Source of the DNA: Saprospiraceae bacterium
GTDB lineage: Bacteria > Bacteroidota > Bacteroidia > Chitinophagales > Saprospiraceae
Direction: 5' to 3'
NCBI GenBank assembly: GCA_016717265.1
Contig: JADKFX010000001.1
Location: 124,001 to 188,000, forward strand
DNA: 64,000 nucleotides
The position numbers and the translations under genes were made by a program. Positions 47,001 to 53,609 of the stretch are shown here, in pieces. A model generated the notes under the pieces. It was not told where the DNA came from and ran no database searches. It saw nothing but the letters and a program-made list of their open reading frames with translations. Position 1 is the first letter of the stretch. The number at the start of each line of letters is the position of its first letter.

Positions 47001-47406
47001 TTCCTTGCAAACCCATGTGGCGCCCATCATCCGGACTATAAATACGGGTGATCCCATATTTTTGAAGAGCTGCAATTTCAGATGGTAAAATAGTGCCGCC
47101 GCCGCCGCCAAACAATTTGATATGGCCACAGCCTTTTTCTTTTAACAAATCATATATATATTTAAAAAATTCATTATGACCACCTTGATAACTAGTTATA
47201 GCGATTCCTTGGACGTCTTCCTGAATTGCAGCATCCACAATTTCTAAAGCCGACCGATTATGCCCCATATGGATAATTTCTACCCCGCTACTTTGCATGA
47301 TTCGACGCATAATATTAATGGCCGCATCGTGCCCATCATACAAAGAGGCCGCTGTTAGTATCCGAATTTTATGTTTAGGCTGGTAAACCGTGACTTCTGC
47401 GATCAT
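44029..47406 (-). CDS. icmF: IcmF-type fused acyl-CoA mutase with G-protein chaperone domain
   Basis: The 1125-residue protein has three parts: an N-terminal B12-binding domain with the base-off motif YDGHDAAINIMRRI (Asp24, His26), a MeaB-like GTPase with P-loop GITGTGGAGKSSL (about 211-223) and INKFDKRG, and a mutase domain from about residue 560 (GVYPFKRDEEDPTRMFAGEGGPERT). This order is that of IcmF, which interconverts isobutyryl-CoA and n-butyryl-CoA (or related branched acyl-CoAs) using adenosylcobalamin, with the GTPase loading and protecting the cofactor. The last DGHDAA residue is Ala, as in known IcmF proteins. Monocistronic. Confidence 0.92.
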   Translation of the reverse strand: MIAEVTVYQPKHKIRILTAASLYDGHDAAINIMRRIMQSSGVEIIHMGHNRSALEIVDAAIQEDVQGIAITSYQGGHNEFFKYIYDLLKEKGCGHIKLFGGGGGTILPSEIAALQKYGITRIYSPDDGRHMGLQGMINDLISQCDFATGGSLNGELKEIIHTDFRAVARLISTVENFPDQSEALLNALSKTPVQKIIPVLGITGTGGAGKSSLVDELVRRFILDFAEKKIAILSVDPSKRKTGGALLGDRIRMNAIHPEFSGGRVFMRSLATRQSNLALSPHIQNALKILKAAAFDLIILETSGIGQSDTEIVDFSDVSLYVMTPEYGAATQLEKIDMLDFADIVAINKFDKRGAQDALRDVRKQFQRNHKSFDKNSNEMPVYGTIASQFNDPGTNLLYKNLMETIGKKTNSNLHSQLSVSIGESEKIYIIPPNRTRYLSEISDNNRQYDQWVSKQSEIAHQWQALNTVSDLADQEVLKNAIQKLSTQILEQLDGNSRSILENWNEKKQAYNSDEYIYKVRDKEIRVPTFTKSLSHTRIPRVVLPKYKDWGDILKWTLQENVPGSFPYTAGVYPFKRDEEDPTRMFAGEGGPERTNRRFHYVSVDMPANRLSTAFDSVTLYGEDPDFRPDIYGKVGNSGVSVCSLDDAKKLYSGFDLCDPKTSVSMTINGPAATICAFFMNAAIDQQCEKYIHEHKLEATVEEALKIKFDNKGFTRPTYQGDLPPGNNGLGLLLLGITGDEILDPNTYQNLKAKALKSVRGTVQADILKEDQAQNTCIFSTEFSLKLMGDVQEYFIRNGVRNFYSVSISGYHIAEAGANPISQLAFTLANGFTFVEYYLSRGMNIDDFAPNLSFFFSNGVDPEYAVIGRVARRIWSKAMKHKYHGNERSQMLKYHIQTSGRSLHAQEISFNDIRTTLQALYAIYDNCNSLHTNAYDEAITTPTEESVRRAMAIQLIINKELGLAKNENPLQGSFIIEELTDLVEEAVLLEFDKMTERGGVLGAMETMYQRSKIQEESLYYETLKHTGEYPIIGVNTFLSKDGSPTVLPREVIRATEEEKNDQISALEHLKMANTASSDEKLRLLQQAALRNQNMFAELMEAVKSCSLGTITTALYAVGGKYRRNM

Positions 47407-47688
47407 AATTTTCTTAATTAATGTTCAAAATTACAGCTTTCATAGCTTGAATTTGCAATTCCTGCCCATAAATGGTGGTTTTTAATTGATTCGTATGAAA
47501 ATCCATTAATCATACCCATATAAAATTGCATTTTAATCGAAATATTTCTAAATATTTTAGTGTTATTTACAAGTTAATTCAGTTTAAAAACATATATTTG
47601 CTAATAGACCTTAAACGAATTGCATACTTTATAATGTATTGGTAATCGCAGTCTAATGATAGAATCTATCTGAAATTGAATTACTAAA

Positions 47689-48378
47689 ATGAAAAAAACA
47701 TTCCTTGTCGCACTCCTATTGCTTTGTTCTCAGCAAGCAATTTTTTCAAAGCAATGGCTTGTTTTTTTTTCAAAAGAAGGTTTTTTTGATGGCGTAATAA
47801 GACAGTCTTTTGGGCATGCTTACATTGGTTTAATTCAGGAAGATACCATTTTAAATAAAAATGTGGTACTAGCATGTTTTGGCTTTTATCCTAAAGGTGG
47901 TATTCAATCAAGTGGTGTATTTGGATTTATGGAAGGTGAAATCCGGGATGATTGGAAATCCATTAGAGATGATGGATTTATAATTGAAATTTCTGAACAA
48001 GAACTAAAAACATGTCTGAAATTAAAAAACCAATTAGTAAAACAAAAATACAGTCTTCGAATTAATAATTGTTTGCATTTTATTAAAAACTTTGGTACCC
48101 AAATTTCAAAACTAAAATTACCAAAAGGATACTTTTTATTACCTTCCAGTTTTATTTCTGCCTTGAAATCAGAAAATCGAGATCTCGAATTTAAAGGAAC
48201 TCTAAAAAATATTATTACAAAAGAAAACTTGCTTATTAATAGTAAATTATTTTTAAAAGAAAAACATAAAAAACTTCGGGATGCTAAAATTAATTTTTTC
48301 AAATCCAGAAAAAATATAAATTTACAAAAATCTCAAAATAAACAAAAGACCAAAAATCTAAATTTACAGAAACATTAA
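47689..48378 (+). CDS. Secreted hypothetical with papain-like / DUF4105-type motifs
   Basis: The 229-residue product has a signal peptide (VALLLLCSQQAIFS). The mature part has SFGHAYIGLI near residue 43 and LRINNCLHFIKNFG near residue 128, a His-then-Cys arrangement as in permuted papain-like (DUF4105/NlpC-like) hydrolases. The last 70 residues are very basic (KNINLQKSQNKQKTKNLN). Enzyme activity is inference only. TATATTTG at 47594-47601 is a candidate -7 box. Confidence 0.6.
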   Translation: MKKTFLVALLLLCSQQAIFSKQWLVFFSKEGFFDGVIRQSFGHAYIGLIQEDTILNKNVVLACFGFYPKGGIQSSGVFGFMEGEIRDDWKSIRDDGFIIEISEQELKTCLKLKNQLVKQKYSLRINNCLHFIKNFGTQISKLKLPKGYFLLPSSFISALKSENRDLEFKGTLKNIITKENLLINSKLFLKEKHKKLRDAKINFFKSRKNINLQKSQNKQKTKNLNLQKH

Positions 48379-48490
48379 AAGATTGCTATACAATAAAATA
48401 AGTGCAAAGCTCTCTGAGCATCTATCAACGCAAATTCTAAGCTGAGAACTAAAAATTAGTCATTTTTAAATTCTTAAAGATCTTTTTCCT

Positions 48491-49021
48491 TTAATTTATC
48501 AGGTTTACAATCAGCTTTATCATTTGTTCCATTTCGGCAGGATTACTTTGCGCAACCAATAATGCTAGCGCTACGAGTCCGTTATCATTAATTTTTAATT
48601 CGCCATTCTTTTTAATGTGATGTTTGTTTTTTTCTAAAAACCAAACAAAGATGAACGCACCAATTCTTTTATTTCCATCTGAAAATGGATGATTCTTAAT
48701 TATAAAATATAATAAATGAGCCGCTTGTTCTTCAATGGAAGGGTATACATAATTTCCATCAAAACTTTGAACAACATTGCCAAGAATTCCTTCAAAACTA
48801 TCATCCTTACGATTTCCAAATAGCATCGTAGCTTCATTTTTTGAAATCAAATAAACTTTAAGTTCCTGAATTGCCAGTAAAGCTTCTTCAAATTGAATTT
48901 CATAGGTAATTTTATCATTCAAATCATAGAACTCCAAACTATTCCTATCATATTGACTTAATACGATCAAACTATTTGAATAAATTGAAATAATATTTTG
49001 GATCCCATTGGCTTCATTCAT
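48491..49021 (-). CDS. Fic/DOC domain protein, probably N-terminally shortened RhuM-Fic
   Basis: The 176 residues carry the Fic core motif NHPFSDGNKRIG (His111 to Arg119) and the helices around it (SIEEQAAHLLYFIIK, FIFVWFLEKNKHHIKKNGEL). This resembles the C-terminal half of RhuM-Fic proteins, whose Fic part begins ANGI/L-ISxYSxxLxxLxQYD, close to the start of this frame. The usual 150-residue N-terminal RhuM domain is missing, and no remnant is visible upstream. Fic enzymes AMP-ylate target proteins. Whether this copy is active cannot be judged. Confidence 0.75.
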   Translation of the reverse strand: MNEANGIQNIISIYSNSLIVLSQYDRNSLEFYDLNDKITYEIQFEEALLAIQELKVYLISKNEATMLFGNRKDDSFEGILGNVVQSFDGNYVYPSIEEQAAHLLYFIIKNHPFSDGNKRIGAFIFVWFLEKNKHHIKKNGELKINDNGLVALALLVAQSNPAEMEQMIKLIVNLIN

Positions 49022-49263
49022 GATCTTATTTTTTGCGAATTTCTGTTAATAAAAAAATATTAAAATGGCGATTCGTTCAGTGGTTACAATTCAGTTCGTT
49101 TCTTTGTATTCAATTCAGGTCTTCTTAAATTAATAAAAAACAAAAAATAAATTATAACTCCTTAAAACACATAACAAGAAAAATATAATTAAATAAGCTT
49201 TATTCAAATCTGGTCGATTCTAAAAATCTCTTTTTTAGATTTAAAATCTTTATTTCAGAATCC

Positions 49264-50844
49264 TTAAAATTCCGAACTCATATGAAATTTTAAATCTGGA
49301 AAATTCTCTTGTACTAATTTTAAAGTCCATGCAGATTCTGCCAGAAAAATTAATTTCCCATCCTTATCACGGGCAAGATCCTTCTTTCTTCTGGTAATAA
49401 ATTCATCTAATTTTTTTACATCTGCACATTCAACCCAGAGGGCTTTATGTAAATTAATAGGATCATAATTGCAAGCCGCATTGTATTCATGCTCCATCCG
49501 GTATTGGATTACATCAAACTGCAAAGCTCCCACAACACCTATTATTTTTCGCTGACTGTCTTCTTTTATAAACATTTGAGCTACCCCTTCATCCATAAGC
49601 TGATCCAAGCCTTTTGCAAATTGTTTAAATTTTGAAGGATCTGCATTGTTTACATATCTGAATATTTCTGGTGAAAATCGAGGAATTCCTTTAAAATGTA
49701 ATGATTCTCCCTCTGTTAAAGAATCACCGATTTTGAAATTTCCACTATCAAATAAACCAACTACATCTCCAGGATAAGCCTCTTCAACAACTTCTTTTCT
49801 GGCCGCCATAAAAGAAGTCGGATTGGAAAATTTTAATTGTCTGTTAAGTCTGACATGAAAGTAATTGGTATTTCGCTTAAATACGCCTGAACAAATTCTA
49901 AAAAAAGCGATTCGATCCCGGTGTTTCGGATCCATATTTGCATGAATCTTAAATACAAATCCACTTAATTTTTGTTCTTCTGGTTGAACAATTCGTTCTT
50001 CTGTTTCTCGATATAAAGGCTCTGGTGCAATTTCAACAAAACAATCCAATAATTCCCGCACACCAAAATTATTGACAGCCGAACCGTAGAAAACCGGACA
50101 AATTTTTCCAGATAAATAATCTTCTCTATGAAATGCTGGATAGACAGATTCTACGGTATGAATTTCATCTAATAATTGGTGGTGAGGCCTGGCTCCAATG
50201 ATTTGTTCCAGTTTAGGATCTTTAAGATCATGAATTGAAATTACTTCTTCCGTGTCTTGTTTGCCATGTGGTTTAAAGTGAATGATTTTTTTTTCATATA
50301 AACTGTAAACACCTTGGAAGCTCTGACCCATACCAATTGGCCAGGAAAGTGGGGTCACTCTTAAATTAAGTTTTGTTTCAATTTCATCCAACAAGTCAAA
50401 AGCATCTTTGCCTTCTCTGTCAAGTTTATTAATAAAAACGATGATTGGAGTATGACGCATTCTACAAACTTGAACCAATTTTTCAGTTTGCTCTTCAACC
50501 CCTTTTGCTACATCAATTACCACAATAACACTATCAACCGCTGTTAAAGTTCGGAAAGTGTCTTCAGCAAAATCTTTATGGCCGGGCGTATCCAAGATAT
50601 TAATTTGTAAATTCCGATAAGGAAACGCCATGACACTGGTTGCTACTGAAATTCCTCTTTGTCGTTCGATTTCCATAAAGTCGGAAGTCGCATGTTTCTT
50701 TATTTTATTGGATTTAACAGCACCAGCCGTTTGAATTGCACCCCCAAATAAAAGTAATTTTTCAGTAAGTGTAGTTTTTCCCGCATCTGGATGAGACACG
50801 ATACCAAAGGTTCTTCTTTTTTTTAATTCTAATATAAAACTCAT
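49264..50844 (-). CDS. prfC: Peptide chain release factor 3
   Basis: The 526-residue GTPase has G1 SHPDAGKTTLTEKLL, RGISVATSVMAF (switch I), DTPGHKDF (G3), NKLDR (G4), and the RF3-type C-terminal domains with PTSFMAARKEVVEEAYPGDVVGL and VVGALQFDVIQYRMEHEY. RF3 recycles RF1 and RF2 from terminated ribosomes using GTP. The length matches the family. It is followed 29 bases later by the YfiT-type gene on the same strand. Confidence 0.95.
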   Translation of the reverse strand: MSFILELKKRRTFGIVSHPDAGKTTLTEKLLLFGGAIQTAGAVKSNKIKKHATSDFMEIERQRGISVATSVMAFPYRNLQINILDTPGHKDFAEDTFRTLTAVDSVIVVIDVAKGVEEQTEKLVQVCRMRHTPIIVFINKLDREGKDAFDLLDEIETKLNLRVTPLSWPIGMGQSFQGVYSLYEKKIIHFKPHGKQDTEEVISIHDLKDPKLEQIIGARPHHQLLDEIHTVESVYPAFHREDYLSGKICPVFYGSAVNNFGVRELLDCFVEIAPEPLYRETEERIVQPEEQKLSGFVFKIHANMDPKHRDRIAFFRICSGVFKRNTNYFHVRLNRQLKFSNPTSFMAARKEVVEEAYPGDVVGLFDSGNFKIGDSLTEGESLHFKGIPRFSPEIFRYVNNADPSKFKQFAKGLDQLMDEGVAQMFIKEDSQRKIIGVVGALQFDVIQYRMEHEYNAACNYDPINLHKALWVECADVKKLDEFITRRKKDLARDKDGKLIFLAESAWTLKLVQENFPDLKFHMSSEF

Positions 50845-50873
50845 GAGGTCGCAAAAATAACTTTATTGCAGGA

Positions 50874-51404
50874 TTAATATGGATTCGTTACAGCATTTCG
50901 AATATGTGCAAGATGATGCCGACCATGCCATGAATACATACCAATAGATTCTTGTAAAGTTATAAATCGTTGATGTTCAGGATGATAATAGCATTTCTCC
51001 AAATCTGAATTTGAAACTGAATCTAAAAAAACCGCCCATCTTTGATGTAGTGCTACAATCAAATCTAATGAAATTTGCAATGGAAGCCGCTTCACATCTT
51101 CTAATTCTGCCCAGGAAGCTTCCAAATATGGATTTATGGTAGGTTGATGCTGTGTCACTGTTAATTTATGCCTGATATAACCATTTACATGACTATCTGC
51201 TATATGGTGGATTATCTGCTGAATAGTCCAGGAATCAGGCCTATACTTATTATTATAGACCGATTCGTCCATCTTTTGGACCATTTCTTTCAATAGATAT
51301 GGGAGTTTTTGAATGTCTTCGATCCATTTTTGAATGTCCTCCTGTTTATAAATTAATTGTGATTTCCATTGTCCAATAGGGTACTTTAATAATTCCTGGT
51401 CCAT
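50874..51404 (-). CDS. YfiT/DinB-type (bacillithiol-transferase-like) protein
   Basis: ATG at 51404 gives 176 residues; a TTG at 51425 would add seven. The DinB/YfiT signature is present: YPIGQWKS at the start, YRPDSWTIQQIIHHIADSHVNGYIRHKL, and MYSWHGRHHLAHI at the end, giving the three metal-binding histidines (H in HHIADS; H-x3-H in the last helix). The family transfers thiols such as bacillithiol or is otherwise metal-dependent. It lies just downstream of prfC. Confidence 0.88.
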   Translation of the reverse strand: MDQELLKYPIGQWKSQLIYKQEDIQKWIEDIQKLPYLLKEMVQKMDESVYNNKYRPDSWTIQQIIHHIADSHVNGYIRHKLTVTQHQPTINPYLEASWAELEDVKRLPLQISLDLIVALHQRWAVFLDSVSNSDLEKCYYHPEHQRFITLQESIGMYSWHGRHHLAHIRNAVTNPY

Positions 51405-51544
51405 TATGATGTCTAATTTTATCAAAAATAAGCATTCACTTGGCAGGAATTTATTCTTTCAAAGACAATAACAAATGATTTAGGAATTCCAACGCTTAGC
51501 CTATTAAATTTGTGGCATAAATTGTCTGTCGTAAAATTATTACT

Positions 51545-52822
51545 ATGCAAGCATTAGATTCAATAAAAGCGTTCATTTCCAGGGAATTAATCTTAAAACT
51601 AAGTTCTTATTTGGGAGAATCAGAATTTGCATGTTCCAAAGCCTTTGATGCCTCGGTTTCTAGTTTATTGTTAGCATTAAGCGGTGTTGGAGAAAACAAA
51701 GAGGATTTAATGGCAGCCTGGGAAATTATTCATAAAGAAGACAATCCAATTGAATTATTGGATCACTTAGAAGATTTATTTCAAGGAAAATCAGCCTATA
51801 GCATGCCTGGACATGCAGGATCAAATGTATTAAATCAATTATACGGTGGCAATAACAAACTGCTACAAATGCTCTCTGATTATGCAGGTTTTACAAAATC
51901 AAATGCTGCCTCAAAATTAGTATCTGTTGTATCCCCTTTTGTTATTTCTTTTCTAAAGAAAAAAATGCAAACGGATCATTTAAAACAAACTGAATTAGTT
52001 CAATGGGTAGCAGCATCTAAAAATGATCTGGAAAATGCACTCCCCTATGGATGGTCTGGTCTTTTAGGCATTTCAATCGGTAATCAGGAAACTAAATCAA
52101 AATCTATACATATATCAGAACCTAGTTATTCAGAACAAAAAAATTGGTGGATATGGGTAATTGGGGTGATTGCATTAATAGCCGGATTATGGTTTTTGAT
52201 GAAAGGTTGTAATAAATCTGAATTAATGGATCGCGCAAATAATGCGATTGAAGGCGTTGCAGCCGTAGTTGATTCTGCAAAAATAAAGGCAGAGCTCGCT
52301 ACTAAATCGGCAATTGAAATGATGGACTCATCTGCTATCGAATTTAAAAAGCGCTGGTATTCTTTAGGATCCTTGATAAATGTTAAACTTGGTAATATTG
52401 AATTAAAACTTCCAGAAAAAGGAGTTGAATTAAAATTATTAGAATGGCTTCAAAATACGAGTTCGGTAGTTGATAAAAACACCTGGTTCAATTTTGATCG
52501 AATTTTATTTGAAACTGGTAGTGCGCAATTGAACGCTATATCAAATGAACAAATATCCAATATTGCAGGTATTTTAAAAGCAATGCCAAATGTTGAATTT
52601 AAAATTGGCGGTTACACCGATAATACTGGAGATACAAAAGCGAATATCCAATTATCTCAAGAGCGGGCAAATGCAGTAATGCAAGCTCTTATTGATTTAG
52701 GAATCCCCAGCAATCGCTTAACTGCTGAAGGATATGGACCGGAACATCCAGTTGCTGATAATGGTACTGCAGAAGGTAGAGAACAAAACAGACGAGTCGC
52801 AATTCGGGTTACGAAAAAGTAA
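51545..52822 (+). CDS. DUF937-OmpA fusion membrane protein
   Basis: The 425-residue protein begins with a DUF937 domain (about 5-175; FACSKAFDASVSSLLLALSGVG, FQGKSAYSM, GNNKLLQMLSDYAGF). A single transmembrane helix follows (about 196-214, WWIWVIGVIALIAGLWFLM), then a linker and a C-terminal OmpA domain (about 310-425; FDRILFETGSAQLN, GGYTDNTGDTKANIQLSQERANAV, GYGPEHPVADN) that binds peptidoglycan. DUF937 would face the cytoplasm and OmpA the periplasm. Function of DUF937 is unknown; this domain order recurs in Bacteroidota. Confidence 0.9.
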   Translation: MQALDSIKAFISRELILKLSSYLGESEFACSKAFDASVSSLLLALSGVGENKEDLMAAWEIIHKEDNPIELLDHLEDLFQGKSAYSMPGHAGSNVLNQLYGGNNKLLQMLSDYAGFTKSNAASKLVSVVSPFVISFLKKKMQTDHLKQTELVQWVAASKNDLENALPYGWSGLLGISIGNQETKSKSIHISEPSYSEQKNWWIWVIGVIALIAGLWFLMKGCNKSELMDRANNAIEGVAAVVDSAKIKAELATKSAIEMMDSSAIEFKKRWYSLGSLINVKLGNIELKLPEKGVELKLLEWLQNTSSVVDKNTWFNFDRILFETGSAQLNAISNEQISNIAGILKAMPNVEFKIGGYTDNTGDTKANIQLSQERANAVMQALIDLGIPSNRLTAEGYGPEHPVADNGTAEGREQNRRVAIRVTKK

Positions 52823-52911
52823 ATTTTGATTCTTAAATTAGTATCCTAAAATTGAATATCTACTTTTTCTATGGGTACAATATGCAAAATAGTAAACTGG
52901 CAATATTTAAT

Positions 52912-53349
52912 TTATTCAATAAATAATTTATTTGAATATATGATTTTCCCAAGCTTTGTTATACGCATCAAACAAAATTGATTCCTATATTTTTCTAAAT
53001 TTAAAACGAATTCTGGAGAAAATATCTCCTCACTTAAAAGCAATTTACCTTGCAAATTATAAATTTGGAGATTGATGTAAGCATGGTTTACTTGATATTG
53101 CTCGATGTGTAAAATTCCAGCACACGGATTAGGATAAACATGAAGGAACTGTTTGATTTCTGGATTACTCAAGGAGGTGGTAAGATCCTGATACTTTAAT
53201 AAATACGCTCTGTTTGGAATAGCATAATCCGAAATACCTAAAATTCCAACAGCATAACAATTCCCTTTTGAATCTATTTCCAAACCATATGAAGCACTGC
53301 CTTCATTGTGAAGAAAGGTTTTTTCTTCCCAAATTTGGTTTCCTTGCAA
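52912..53349 (-). pseudogene. C-terminal remnant of a T9SS-secreted protein
   Basis: The frame begins in the middle of a repeat-like segment (QGNQIWEEKTFLHNEGSASYGLEIDSKGNCYAVG, as in SBBP-type beta-propellers) and ends with a T9SS domain (YPNPCAGILHI, YNLQGKLLL). No signal peptide is present, and a TAA lies just before the first codon in frame. It looks like the tail of a larger gene whose 5' part is lost. It sits right before the nod promoter region. Confidence 0.65.
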
Positions 53350-53457
53350 ATCGATTTTTTAAAAAACCTATTGAATTCTATTTTTTTGAAGACCATCACT
53401 CAATTTTTTTATAGCAAAAGTGATACAATTATAATCCTTATATATATGATTTATAGA

Positions 53458-53490
53458 TTTATACATATAATTTTTTATTAAATGTATAAA
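53458..53490. promoter_or_regulatory. A/T-rich inverted repeat upstream of the nod promoter
   Basis: TTTATACAT (53458-53466) is perfectly inverted as ATGTATAAA (53482-53490) with 15 bases between. It may be a second regulator site or simply A/T-rich chance. Confidence 0.3.
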
Positions 53491-53524
53491 ATAAATCATA
53501 AAAATTGTACAATCATTCACATTT

Positions 53525-53579
53525 AAGATAAATTTGCCTTTAATTATTTAAGATAATTTTGTCTTAAATAAAGCATTCA
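53525..53579 (+). promoter_or_regulatory. nod promoter with tandem putative NsrR-like operators
   Basis: AAGATAATTTTGTCTT (53550-53565) sits inside a 26-base near-palindrome, TATTTAAGA-N8-TCTTAAATA (53545-53570). Its centre TAATTTTG (53554-53561) matches the -7 box. A weaker copy, AAGATAAATTTGCCTT (53525-53540), differs at two of 16 positions, lies 25 bases upstream and holds a TTTG (53533-53536) spaced 17 from the -7 box. AGCATTCA at 53572-53579 is also kept, at the same distance, in the nrdD promoter. A bound repressor would block both promoter elements. Confidence 0.6.
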
Positions 53580-53609
53580 CATGGTTTATTCATCTTAAAC
53601 ATTTACACA

